This document shows, piece after piece, positions 12,512-24,695 of a stretch of 64,000 nucleotides of DNA; the first letter of the stretch is position 1; each line of letters starts with the position of its first letter. The translations under genes and the position numbers were made by a program. The stretch comes from Orbilia blumenaviensis (lineage: Eukaryota; Ascomycota; Orbiliomycetes; Orbiliales; Orbiliaceae), in NCBI GenBank assembly GCA_036872755.1, contig JAVHNS010000020.1, positions 62,001-126,000 of the forward strand. Direction: 5' to 3'. A model generated the notes under the pieces. It was not told where the DNA came from, did not search any database, and was given only the letters and a program-made list of their open reading frames with translations.

Positions 12512-13815
12512 TGTTCGTTATTCGCACCTCCTATCTTTATTTCTCGGGAATGGGCGTTGGCACACGATTCAATTATCATTTATCGGCCTGCGTATAATGA
12601 CTTCACGAGTCTCCTTATTCTTTACACGTTTTTACTTTTATTTATGCGCAGTTTTATACCGAAGTTATTTCGCATGTCTTGATACCCTATTATAGCTTGA
12701 TATTTGTTTATACGAGTGTCCTTCAATCTATTTTCGCCTAGAGACCCCATCTTGGGCAATATTCTTCAAATTTCTTCTTTTTTTAACATAGCCTGTTCCT
12801 GGTTTGCGAAATTTAAACTCTAGCCCGCCAATGCTGCAGAATGGCTGGCAGCCTTATATAAAGCTGAATACCTGGTACCACGCTAATGGGGTGTAACGGC
12901 CATCCCGACGGCATAACACCGGTTTGTCAAGGTTGCATGCCATTGAGTTTATAGATTTGGCTACATTTATATAGAGACGCAACTACTGGCTAGTGCTGTG
13001 TGTCTTAGAATTAACGTATTCCGCCAATACTAGTACCCTGCCAATACCTCACTGATCTGTATATCCGTCAAAACCTATGCGTTAGTATATTTTAACCCTA
13101 TGAAATCAATATCATGGTTTATATACACCTGTGGCCTGGCGTCTGACGTCTGGGACCAAGACTAAGATCATATATATATAAATTCGACAAAATGTTCATC
13201 AAGTCTCTAATAACCAACTTGGACTCCCAAATCAAATTAAGATATGAGGATTTCTTGAAGTCGGTTTGATATTATATACCTTACCTACCTGCACCTGGCT
13301 TCTTGAAGAAGGTATAGTGTCGAATGCTATATTGATCGGGGTTTCTCTACCCGCATGGACGAAACAGTTTGGTGTTGGTATTGTTGCATTATAGCGGTCT
13401 ACATGCTGCGTTGGGCGGCGTAGTTTTGAGAACCGGGGACCTTGTGTGGCTAGTGTATAGCTAGCTCCGCCACTCAGCCCCGATTATATGGCGGCCGCCT
13501 GTGCTAATGAGCTTGCCTTACCAACCCACGAGAATTCACACTGGTTACGCATCACCACTCCACCACCACCTCCTTCTACCTCTATCCGAACGCCCTCTTC
13601 CTCCATCTCCTTCATCACCATCTCGTTTCTTTGCGTCTGCTCCGTATCGTCGTTTCCCTACCGCTAACTAGCTTCTCCTTCCCTTACCTTCAGAAGCCCC
13701 ACCTTTAACTCAACTCAACAGGCAGGGAACGACACGCGAGGTGACGTTGACTTTCTAACTACAGAGACACCTCGAATAGCTCCATCGCCTCCGTCGCCAG
13801 CACCCATCGACAACT
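12512..13815. other. Intergenic region between hydrolase and RPN2
   Basis: No gene is supported. The first part is AT-rich with T runs (3' region of the hydrolase). The last 250 bases before RPN2 (about 13560-13700) are strongly pyrimidine-rich, CCACC/TCTTCC-like, as is common in promoters and leaders of highly expressed fungal genes. Confidence 0.5.
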
Positions 13816-16800
13816 ATGCTGGGCCCCGTTCACAATGCCGCTGGCTTGTTAGGCCTGCTGGAGGAAGACGACGTTCATCTCCAGAGCTCTGCGTTGGAAC
13901 AGCTTGATATCCTGGTCGACGAGTTCTGGTCCGAGATTGCCGACTCTATATCAAAAATGTACGTGGATGCGAGGGTGGAATCATCATCTCCAACTTTGAG
14001 GGCAGCTTGGGACGCGTATAAGGGTTCCTTTTTGAGCGATAACTGATGGAATTCTTTGACTACTGGCAGTGAATCCTTATACGAGGACCCAAAGTTCCCA
14101 CATCGACAGCTTGCCGCGTTAGTGGCATCGAAGGTTTACTATCATTTGGGGGCTTTTGAGGACTCTATGATGTATGCTTTGGGAGCTGGAAATCTCTTTG
14201 ATATCTCTGGGAAATCCGAATTTATCGATACAATAATATGTATGGCTTCCGCAAGGAGTCTCTTTCTGCGTAGTCTGCTTTTATACTAACCTTGCTTTGA
14301 ACCGATAGCTAAATGTATCGACAAATACATATCTATCAACAATCCCCCCTCTCACCCGAAAGATCTCCCGCCTTCCCCTCCTGAGAAGGCCGATCCGCGG
14401 TTAACAGAAGTCGTCGAGCGTATGTTCCAAAAATGTTATGACAACGAAGATTATAAACCAGCTCTGGGCATCGCTATCGAGAGCCAAAGGCTAGACATCG
14501 TCGAACAAGGTGTTAGACTCGCTGGCGAGAGGCAGCGAAGTAGCAAATCTAAGCAGGCTGCAAATGGCGAGGCAGTTGATAAGGCTGCAGAGCTGATGGA
14601 GTTTGTCTTGGAGCTTGCCATGAACACCGTTCAAGAAATTGACATGCGGGAAAAGGTAATTCCTATACCTAATAAACAACTTAGAATAAACGTGTTTTAA
14701 CCATTGTATTTCAGCTTCTACGACTTCTCGTTGACTTGCACCTCGAACAACCTACTCCCGACTATTTCTCGGTCAGCAAGTGTGTCGTCCAGCTAAACGA
14801 CTATGGACTCGCCGCCAAGCTTCTCCGAGATCTTGTATCAAAAGGAGATAATAATTCGCTCCTCACTGCTTACCAAATCGCCTTCGATCTTGATTCCTCG
14901 GCTACCCAGGAATTCCTCAAAAATGTTACCAGCAACCTCCCAGACGGCGAAATCCCAGTTGGCGAGAAGACAGAGATACCAGAGGATGACGATGATATTG
15001 TGGAGGAGACCGCGAAGCTATTACCCAGGACTTCGTCTGAATTAATATCGAAAGCTGCCGCCGAGATGAATGGGAAGTCTTCAAAGCACTACAGGTCCAT
15101 CCGTACCATCCTCAAGGGAACAAAGACTATCGAACTTAACCTGGAGTTCCTTTTCCGAAACAACCACACTGAAATGTCTATCCTCAATAAAATCAGAGAT
15201 TGCCTGGAGGCTAGAACCAGCTTGCTCCATAATGCTCTTACTTTTGCCAACGGGTTTATGAATGCTGGGACGCTCGCTGACGGTTTCCTGCGCGCAAACT
15301 TGGAATGGCTGGGTAAGGCTGTAAATTGGTCTAAATTTACAGCAACTGCTGCTCTAGGTGTTATCCACCGAGGAAACCTAAGCCAGGGTATGAAGCTCTT
15401 GCAGCCTTACCTGCCAAATCCATCGTCTGGTACTGGCAGCCCATACTCTCAGGGCGGTAGTTTATACGGTCTTGGTCTTATCTACGCGAACCATGGTGAA
15501 GATGTCCTCCCATACCTCAGCCAACAGTTTAAGGACACCCAAGATGAAATTGTTCAGCATGGCGGTGCTCTTGGGCTCGGCGTAGCTGGTATGGCTTCTG
15601 GTAATATGGATATCTATCAGGATTTGAGGACCGTCCTGTGGACGGAATCCGCAATTTCTGGTGAAGCCGTTGGATTAGCTATGGGTCTCATCATGTTGGG
15701 CACCGCTCACCCACAAGCAATTGAAGAGATGAGGTCATATGCCCACGAGACTCAGCGTGAGAAGGTTAAGCGAGGTCTTGCCCTCGGTATGGCCTTAGTC
15801 TACTATAGCAAGCAGGAATTGGCGGATGAACTCATTGATAACCTTCTGGCCGATATGGATCCAATCCTACGATATGGTGGTGTTCTTACCATCGCCTTGG
15901 CCTACTGTGGAACAGGGTCCAACAATGCTATCCGAAAAGTTCTCCATGTCGCAGTCTCGGACGTTAATGATGATGTCAGAAGAGTTGCAGTCTTCAGCTT
16001 GGGTTTCATTCTCTTTAGAAAATACGAGTCTGTTCCCAGGATGGTGGAGCTGCTGGCTGAATCATACAACCCCCATGTTAGGTATGGTTCCGCATTGGCG
16101 CTTGGCATCGCTTGTGCAGGTACAGGTCTAGATGAGGCTCTTGACCTTTTACAGCCAATGCTTAAGGATACGGTTGAATTCGTTAAACAGGGTGCCCTGA
16201 TCTCGATAGGCATGATCCTTGTCCAGCACAACGAAGCTATGAACCCTAAGGTTGCCGAATTCCGAAAGACATTTGAAAGAATACTAAGTGATAAAACTGA
16301 AGATGTGCTTTCGAAGTTTGGTGCTGCTGTTGCATTGGGTCTCCTTGACGCTGGTGGCAGGAACTGCACTATTGGGCTGCAGACTGCTACCGGTAGTGTT
16401 GACATGGCCGCTGTTGTTGGTATGGCATGTTTCACACAGTACTGGTACTGGTTCCCACTGGCCCATTTCCTGTCCTTGGGATTCCGACCTACGGGTATCA
16501 TTGGTCTAAATGTAGACCTTGAAGTTCCGGATTTCCAGATGTGGAGTAAAACGAAGCCATCTCAATTCGACTACCCGCCAAAGGCAGAGGAATCCACGGA
16601 GAAGACAGTGGAGAAGATTGCGACTGCTGTCCTATCGACAACAGCCAAGGCCAGACAGCGTGCGAAGAAGACTGAGAAGGAGAGAAGGGAACGTGAGGGT
16701 TCTGTGTCAGATTCTATGATCATCGACCCACCACCAGAGACACCGATCGCCGGACCCGGAGAAGGAAGTGGTGAAGGGAAGGAGGAAGAAACCGGCAAGA

Positions 16801-17259
16801 AGAAGTCGACTAAAAAGTCGCAACCAAAGGAAACCGTTGGGTATAAGATCGATAATATGAGCAGAGTCCTTCCCGCCCAACTCAAACACATCGATTTCCT
16901 CGACGGAAAATATCAACCTGTCAAGAAGGTTCGTCTCATATATTTATCCACCGCTCCTTACCTAGTTTCATCCATGAATTTAGCTAATGTTATACGTATG
17001 ATAGGTTACTGGCGGTGTTCTGCTCCTTGTTGATACCCAACCAGACGAGCCAGCCAAGCTGTTGGAGCTGAAGTCTGTGAAGCCAGCAGCACCATCGGGC
17101 GGCGCCACAACGGGTGCCGCTGCAGGTACATCGGCAAGTGAAGCTGTCGGGGGCGGTGGAGCTGCTGCCGCTGCCGCCGTCCTGATGCAGGAGGATGATG
17201 AGGATGATGCACCAGTACCTTCAGCATTTGACTATTATTCCGAGGGAGAGGGCCAGTAA
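13816..17259 (+). CDS. RPN2: 26S proteasome regulatory subunit RPN2 (PSMD1/S1)
   Basis: Five exons: 13816-13958, 14070-14239, 14309-14655, 14715-16928 and 17005-17259 (1042 aa). RPN2 is the large non-ATPase scaffold of the proteasome base; it supports the ATPase ring and docks RPN13. The N-terminus ([16 protein letters not shown]), the ES-LYEDPKF motif, DTIISKCIDKYI and the long central run of proteasome/cyclosome repeats (about residues 380-790, with repeated GxxYALGLI/GxALGLG patterns) identify it clearly. Each splice join restores a conserved RPN2 segment. Introns are 111, 69, 59 and 76 nt; the second has TACTAAC. The last donor is an unusual GTTCGT. Near the C-terminus are a Lys/Glu-rich KEKE-like region (about 850-920), a Gly/Ala-rich stretch and the acidic QEDDEDDAP / [10 protein letters not shown] tail used by RPN2 proteins to bind RPN13. 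It is somewhat longer than yeast RPN2 (945 aa) because of these low-complexity parts. Confidence 0.97.
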
Positions 17260-17915
17260 AGTTTTTGTTTTTTTATTATCTGTTTTCTTTCTATTAATTT
17301 AGCTTCTCGAAGTGAACTTAGAAGGACTTTGTGCGTATGGAAAGCATCATTCTCGAGGACTCCTGCAGCAGCGGAGCTTGTGTATAGGCCGTATTAGAAT
17401 AACAAAAAATAATATCTGGCTTCTGCATTCCCACCCAATCCACTCCGGTTTTTCTATATACTACACTACGCGCCCTACTGGCGGCTTTTCAATCCTGATG
17501 TTTAAATATTATAATAGCTAACTGCCCAGGGTACGAGGCTTGATAGATAATGTAGATAATTATATCGTTGATATAAAAACGTTAATATACATGCACAGGC
17601 GAGGACGCTAGCAGAGGATATCCGGCCGGCAGCCCTGCTCTGCCCTGCCCTGCTCTGCCCTGCCCTGCTCTTATGACGAGGTCAGCCCAAAAGGACGACA
17701 CGCAACACCAAAAACGGTGTGTCCATGCACTTAAGCTAGCTCTCTCACAAGCATAGCAAGAGCAACATCCCCCACGTCGTGTGACATCGAACCTTGCTCG
17801 CTCTCCCTCTCCGTCAGACTCACCCGAAAGGAAAAGGGAAGGGAAAGAGAAGAAAGGGGGCTGGTCGCTGAATTCGAAGGGTCCCACGTCCCCAGCTGTT
17901 CTTGTCGTTTTAGCC
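17260..17915. other. Intergenic region between RPN2 and the Atg28-like gene
   Basis: Holds the RPN2 3' region and the leader of the next gene. A frame continuous with the next gene extends upstream to about 17781 but contains no ATG before 17916. A 5-bp repeat array lies at 17634-17668. Confidence 0.5.
17634..17668. repeat. Pentamer tandem array (CCTGC/TCTGC)
   Basis: Seven consecutive 5-bp units alternate in a 15-bp higher-order pattern (CCTGC TCTGC CCTGC). The array lies about 250 bases upstream of the ATG of the next gene, probably in its promoter or leader. Confidence 0.85.
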
Positions 17916-20681
17916 ATGGCCATGTCGCCTGCATCTCCGCAACCGATTCTCCCGCCGCCTTTACTACGTAACCACTCGACGCTATCATCATCTCCAAGCT
18001 CGACGTTCGATAACGCGCCTGGGAACCACTACCTACAACAACTTGAACCCGAAGAACTAGTACGGGAGCCTTCTTCATCATCGTCGCCTGTCAGAGAACA
18101 CCTACGGCCGGATTCTCATTCTCGGTCTCAGTCGCAATCTCGATCACAGCCCACTGCTGCGAATAATAGTGATAATAATAATCAAAATAATAATAATAAC
18201 AATAATCGGAATCCTCACAACAGCCACCAGCGGAACCCATCGAATTCATATGTCCCGTACCACCACCGTCGGCCGACACAACAGCAACATCAACAATCTA
18301 TAGGGATGCCGTACGGCGTACCTAGTTTCCACCATTCCGCAGGAACGGCGGGCAACCCGTACAACTACAATAACTACAACCCATCAGATGTGGAACTATC
18401 AACCATCGGGATGGGGATGAGCATGTACGAGACTTTGAATCCGCTGGCTGCTTCGACAATGACGACGTCGCCTGGTGGTAATGGTGGCAAAAGAGGAGTG
18501 TATGCGCCTATTGATTCGAGTTACTATTCGGCTTATACACATCCTACTAGTCTCGTTGGGAGCGTTTTTGGTGGAGCTGGAGGTGCGGAGAGTTTTTATG
18601 GAGGGTTGGCGGTGTCACCTACGGGGTTTGGAATGGGTGGGCAGGGGGTTAATCCCAGATATATCTCTGGAAAGTCGGAAGGAGCCGTTGATACGGGTGG
18701 AAAGAAAGGGAGGGAAGCGGTTTTGAGAAGGGTTAAAAGAGACTCTGGCGTTTTTGAGGAGGAGCTTAAGACCCTGGTCTCTGCCCAAGAGGTGGCGCTA
18801 GGGATGGGCGCCGTTCAGAGCCCAAGCCCAGTGTCGAGGAGTGGGAGTGTAAATGGCAGGACTCGGAAGATGGGCATTAAGGAGGTTAGGAGGGGGATTT
18901 TGGATGCTATGGTCGGACTAGCAGACGTCAAGGCCGTTGAGGAGGACTGGTACGCTGGGGAGGTTAATGCCAGGGTTGAACTCGCAGATATGGTTGAGAA
19001 GTGGATGAGGAAGCGCGGCCGGTTGGAGAAAGAAGCCGAGAAGGTTGAAGCCGGGAGTGAGGGTAAGGAAATGGATAGGATTAGGGAAAGGCTTGAAGGC
19101 GTCGAAGTGAGTTTGTGACATATCCTGAGCTCTACGAAGCCAACCCCATTAATAATATGCGGTTTTGGACAGGAACAAATACGAGTTCACGAAGCGGAGC
19201 TAAAGCGGCTGAAGACAGAGCAGTCTAGCATGCTGGCTAAGATATCAGATTTACAATCTACGTTGTCGTCACGACTGTCGTCATATACAACATCGATACA
19301 GAAGATGTCGAAGGATATGACGGAGTTTCTAAAATCGCCTAATGCACTTCTACCGACGCCTGATACGAAAGCAACTCTACCTTTTACCCCAGAACAAGCT
19401 GTTGAATACTGGAAGGATGAAAGAGGGGTTTTGGATGAGAAGAGAAAGGAGACTAGTCGTGAGCTTGATGCTCTGAAAGATGGCGTGGTTGTATGGCAGG
19501 AAACTGTTGGCCTTATCGCCGATTTTGAAAACATGATGGCTAGAGAGCTAATTGAGGCTCAAAGAGAAGCCCAAAGGGAAGCCAAACGGAGGGCAGAACT
19601 TATGGAAGCCGAGAGGAGGAAGCTGGAACGCTCTAGATCTCCACAAATTCGGACATCGGTGTTTAGCAAACTCGAAGATGGAAGGCCTGGGTCTTCAGGT
19701 ACCAGCAGTGCCAGCGGGCGCAATACACCTGTCTCTGTTTTCGCAAACAGAAACCGAACTAGGGCTGCATTAGGGCATAGCAGAAATGGCAGCCTCTCAA
19801 GTTCGACCGAAACATTTAAAGCCACGACAGCAGCAGCCGCCGCAGCAGCAGCAACAACTGCAGCCACCCCCAAAGTCGAGCCGAAGATACCAGAAGTAAC
19901 GGCTGCAAAGCTCGTTGCGGGGATTGATAATGTCATCTCGCAGCTGAACAGTCGCCTGACACTTGCAGAACAGAAGGGATGGACATTGCTTGTCTGTGTA
20001 CTAGGCGCGGAGATGGAGAGTTACAAAGAAGCGAGAGCGACGCTTGTTCCTCTGGTTGGTGGGTTGGTTGACACAAGTACGACAACTGAGACGGTTTCAA
20101 AACCGAAGGGCAAAGGAAGAGATAAGAAGGACACTGGTGGAAATAATGGACTGATGAGCCCGAGTGATGATGCTTTGAATGAAAGCTTGAACGGACTGAG
20201 CAGGCACGGGTTTGGCGGGCAAGAAGGCGCTCTAATATCTACAGACGATCATCACATTCATCACCACAGCAGTAACAATCACTGGAACTCTGAAAGTGAG
20301 AGCGAGATCGATGATCCAGCAGCATTATTTGGGGCAGAGAATGCTGGAGATAGTAGCCCTGAATTGAGGGCAAGAGCGAGCCCGAGGATGAGGAGATTGA
20401 GAGCAATGAGTGAGGAGGAAGATGAACTGGAATATGCAGCATTTGCCAGCTTGAACCTACGGGATGACAACAGTGCGAATGCAACGACACCTACGGCTCC
20501 GACTGGTGGAGGTGGAAGTGGGAGGGGAAGCGGCAGAAGCACCGTTGTCGGCGAAAGCGTCAAGAAGGTACAGAAGCCTACTGGTGATGTGGTATCGAAA
20601 GGTAGTGCCGGTGAGGAGGAGGACATCCATGGGGCGTTCTTAGAGAGGCGGGACAGTGAAGAGCAGCCACCACTGATATGA
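17916..20681 (+). CDS. Coiled-coil protein resembling Atg28 (autophagy)
   Basis: Exons 17916-19106 and 19173-20681 (899 aa). The 66-nt intron (GTGAGT...GACAG) joins in phase 0 inside a coiled coil (..LEGVE|EQIRVHE..). The start at 17916 is the first ATG in frame (GCC-ATG-GCC context); a second ATG lies two codons on. The N-terminal 300 residues are low complexity (Ser/Pro, Asn runs, His/Gln). A conserved-looking region, about residues 318-540, begins RRGILDAMVGLADVK, continues through Glu/Lys/Arg-rich coiled coil and ends with the EYWKDERGVLDEKR and WQETVGLIADFE segments. This order matches the fungal Atg28 family, a coiled-coil autophagy factor first described for pexophagy in yeasts, as I remember it. 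The C-terminal 300 residues are again disordered and acidic/Ser-rich, with an Ala run near residue 610. The gene is certain; the Atg28 assignment is moderate. Confidence 0.75.
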
Positions 20682-20830
20682 TAGGGTATGTATGATGTTG
20701 CTGCACTGCACATGCATACATACACATACATACACGCATATTACAAGACATTCACACGGGATTGAGATGTTCAGACTTGCATACATTATGCAGTCGTAGC
20801 GGACGATTGATTGGTTGATTGGTTGATTGG

Positions 20831-20887
<57 letters not shown>

Positions 20888-22230
20888 CGCGATTATCCTT
20901 GCTTGCTTTATCGTGGTCGGTTATTTGAGCGAGCGAGTCCTCATTATTGTATTATCTTGCCAATGCCATCAACTGAATTGACACCAATGCACATTTACCG
21001 TATCATCCACTTCATTATTGACATCGAACTGGTGGATAATTACCTAAACAATATAGTATAATGGGGGGCGAATGCAAGCTCAACGGTCGATAACATGACC
21101 CCGATTCGATTTCTGATTATGCAACTGCAGGTCCACGTTGCACTACATCCATCGATAGATATATCCCCACACTTTGCTTTGCTTTGCCGTTTGTACGAGT
21201 TGACTTGCAATGCATCTTGTTTTGCATTTTGCAATTAACCAGACCAATACCAAAGTATGTAGGATTAAATCCGAAATACACAACTGACATTCACTGACCT
21301 ATTTGGGGCTATACTCCCAAACTAAAGTAGGAATTTCACGGCTTCTAAGAGCTCTAGAGATGAATATCACCGGCACCGTGCAGTGCAGTGGTGCAGAACA
21401 CACATCTACATACCAACCGTACATTGCGGTCTCGAGACCATCTCTCGATGAGGACAAACCATCCCAAGCGTGATCGCTAGCTTGAGCCCGTCCGGGTGCA
21501 CATCATATGAGCTCCACCCGTTAGCTTACTTTCAACTACGACTGCACTACCAAGAGGTACCTAACCCGGTGGACATGCGCATGCTAACCATGGCATATGG
21601 GATGGCTGGCTGGCCTTTCCGACCCTTCAAGCCGACAGGGAACCAGCCAACACATAGCTACAGCAAAAGGACTGCAAGGATGCGCTGGAGCCTGGCAAGC
21701 TAACCAGGGCGGACCCTCCCCAGGTCTAGCCAATGAACAAATGTCACGACTTCTCTCCACCAGACTTCATGAACTGATCACGACCAGCTGGACTTGCCTG
21801 GCAGCCTTCAAACCTCGCCTGTCGCTATAAGAGAGGGGCGCACCTGGAACGCCAGAATGCATTGATACAAATTTTTCTTTTCCTTGCGGGTGGTCGGCCG
21901 GTCACCCGTCAGTAGAGCAGCAGCAGCAAGCATTTCCCGTCCATTGCATTCGATGCATTCCCCTGGTCCAATTGCAAGACAATTGACGAGACAGGTCAAG
22001 ACCAAGATGCAGATACGATTATAGGACGAGACATAATTGACTAGCACGCTGCAGCAAGTCTCCGTGCTCTTCACATCTGATATTTATTATATAAGAAGCC
22101 CATCTCATCTTGTCTGCTTGCTTCTATTGGAACGGTCTTTTTTCTTTTTCTTTTTTCTTTCTTCTTCTTTCTTCTTCTTTCTTCCAAATGTATCCATTGC
22201 TATATATCAATACGCTTCTTGGTCACAGTT
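20682..22230. other. Intergenic region with GATT microsatellite
   Basis: No supported gene. It contains the tetranucleotide array described separately. A CTTTTTCTTT pyrimidine tract at about 22137-22185 lies just upstream of the next gene and is probably part of its promoter or leader. Confidence 0.5.
20805..20886. repeat. Tetranucleotide microsatellite (GATT)n
   Basis: About 20 units of GATT, with the first part containing a GGTT variant in alternation and the last ten or more units perfect. It lies about 120 bases past the stop codon of the Atg28-like gene, so it may fall in that gene's 3' untranslated region. Confidence 0.95.
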
Positions 22231-23460
22231 ATGCACCCAGCCGAAGCCATGCAGCAACAGCAACATCCCCGAACGCGCGCCGTCGCCCAAGGTGCCAGCA
22301 CCAGTCAACAGCGAGAAATCTCAATTGTAAGTCCCCAAGCTCATCTCATCTCATCGCTTCCCTCCTGCGTCACATACACGCACGCATACGTTACTAAATT
22401 GTTACATCATACCTTGTATGCCCTTAAAAAAAAAAAAAAAAATTACTTAAAATCTACCTTATATTCATACCTACGGACTAGTTATTAACATAATTATGAT
22501 TCGGTTTTTTGACAGCTCCTCTGGAACACTTGGCTTCTCCCAGGACCTCTGTCGGACAACAACACCTACAATCGCGCCTCAGAGATACCCGCGCATATCG
22601 TCTCCCACGATATTATTCTCCTGAATGAAGCTTTTACCCACAAATCACTCATAATCGATGCCTTACGGTCCACCCATCCATACGTGGCCACTCTACCCCG
22701 ACGATGCTGGTTTTGGCCAATCTTTGATTCGGGCCTGGTAGTCCTGTCCCGTTATGCCATTCTTGAAGTTCGACGGACCAGGTTTGGAAAACGGAGACGG
22801 TGGGATTTGTTCGCTGGAAAGGGGAGCATCGGCGTTCGTGTCGATCTAAGTAGACGGTACAAACCCGAACCGGCAACGGCTACGACCACGACAACAACAA
22901 CAACAACGAATGAACGGCATTCTGTAGCTGCAAGACCAATGCTGAACGATGACAACGATGCAGCAGAAGACTCGTATAGCGATACAGAGTCTGAGTTTGA
23001 CGATGATGATGAAGAGGAAGAGGAAGAACGGTTCCCACCCAAAACGATCGATATCTACAATACGCACATGCAGGCTGGTAACAGTCGTGGAGAGCATAAA
23101 GCTCGACATGCACAATCTGTCCAGCTCGGACAGTTCATAGCTCAGAACTCCTTTAGAGCGTCAGCTGTCGTTTTGGGAGGGGATCTAAACATGGGGCCGA
23201 TCCTGGAAAGCGTCCATTACGCTGATGACCAGGATGGTAAAGAAAGAGTCAAAGCATATGGAACTTTGAAGGATGAAAGTGGATTGGATGATGTTAAAGT
23301 ATTGGTGGAGGGAAAAGGTGGGGATATTAATAGGTTTATGACAAGGGGGGTTAGGGTTGTTAAGGTTGAGTATCCGGATGTACCAGTGGTAAAGAAGGGG
23401 AAAGGTAAGGGAAAGAAGTTGAGTGATTCGGATATGGTGGTGTTACGGATAAAAGTATGA
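22231..23460 (+). CDS. Endonuclease/exonuclease/phosphatase-fold protein, neutral sphingomyelinase type
   Basis: Exons 22231-22326 and 22516-23460 (346 aa). The 189-nt intron (GTAAGT...GACAG, phase 0) contains a run of 17 A; joining gives the family's first strand, ..ISI|LLWNTWLLPGP... EEP-fold landmarks are N36 in WNTWLLP, E70 in LLNEAF (metal ligand), H216 in NTHMQAG and D255/N257 in GDLNMGP. This is the layout of bacterial and fungal sphingomyelinase C-type phosphodiesterases. An Asp/Glu/Thr low-complexity insert (about residues 150-205) splits the fold. The family's C-terminal SDH, whose His is the general base, appears here as SDSD (residues 335-338), so activity is uncertain. A secretion signal is not evident, which suggests an intracellular protein. 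The start at 22231 is the ATG giving the intact first strand; residues 1-30 are Gln-rich. Confidence 0.8.
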
Positions 23461-24662
23461 AGAAGAAAAAGGAGATAGGGGGAGGTAAGCTTGGAGGGGA
23501 TTGAGGCGAGGTGGTTGTAACGATAACGTACATATATGATCGATGCCTTTGATGAATTTTTTATATTTGATGTTTTTATGTGTACTGCATACGGTGGGTC
23601 GGGGGTTCTTTCTTCTTTTTTGACACTCTCGTTCTTGATATTTACATTTCATCCGGCGTTTGGAGTTTCTGGCATAGAGGCGGCGCCCCTTATATGGTTT
23701 TTGTTGTGCTTACCACTATAGACCTACCAAGGCGTGCATCTGAGTGCAAGCTTCTTCATCGATAATTTTTTTGTTTTCTTTACTAATTTTGGGATTCTTT
23801 CTTTTCCTCTCATTTATTCTATCCTTCTTTTTCTTCCCTTTCTTCGGCCATTGTCTGTTTTGGACTGAAGGTTCATTAATAATTCTGGTGGCCTTCTGTT
23901 GCAACCAATTCTGGTGGGAGGTTTTCTTCGTCTTCTTTTCTTCTTTGTACCACCTTTTTTATTCTTCCTCACGTCAGGTTATCTTGCTTGGCTTTTAATT
24001 ACTTGGGTAATTTCTTCCTGCAGGTGTGTTTAGGTAGTTAGCTTGGGAAAATATAGACTGTATGATTATATTGTTCAACGTAGGCGTGATGCTGATATGT
24101 TATTGATGTAAGGGCAATATATGATATGACGCCTACCAATCAATCTGTACTAACAAACCGTGTGTCTCTACCTACGTATACGCCCAATTTAGGCATATAC
24201 ACGGTATATAGACGACTATGGATTTATGGTATTAGTAAGAAAAATACCGATAAGAAACCAGCAAATTCCTTGCCCACCCTCAGTACATACTCTATAACGC
24301 CATCATATACGCCATGCACGACCTTATCCGAATTGTTGCGCTTTACGGGTTGGCGAGAGTTTATTCGATCAATCGTGGCTTGACTTAAGGTTAGCCCCCA
24401 TGGCCCAATACTAAATCGAAGCCGAGTTTTCCGGCCGATGGCTATTGCCCTTCTTGGATGTCGTGGCTTCCTTTCGCATTCGGTAATTTCTAGAGTCCAT
24501 CTTCTGTTTTATCCAGCTCTGGAGCTGGAGCTTCATGGCGTGCGTGGCGATTCACGGGTTCAGAATCTCCAGCATATGCAGCAGCTGCTGCATTTTTCCT
24601 AGATTCGAAGAAAGAATTCCGATCTAGGTTGCAAATTTGAATACGGGTCACGGTATGCTGGG

Positions 24663-24695
<33 letters not shown>

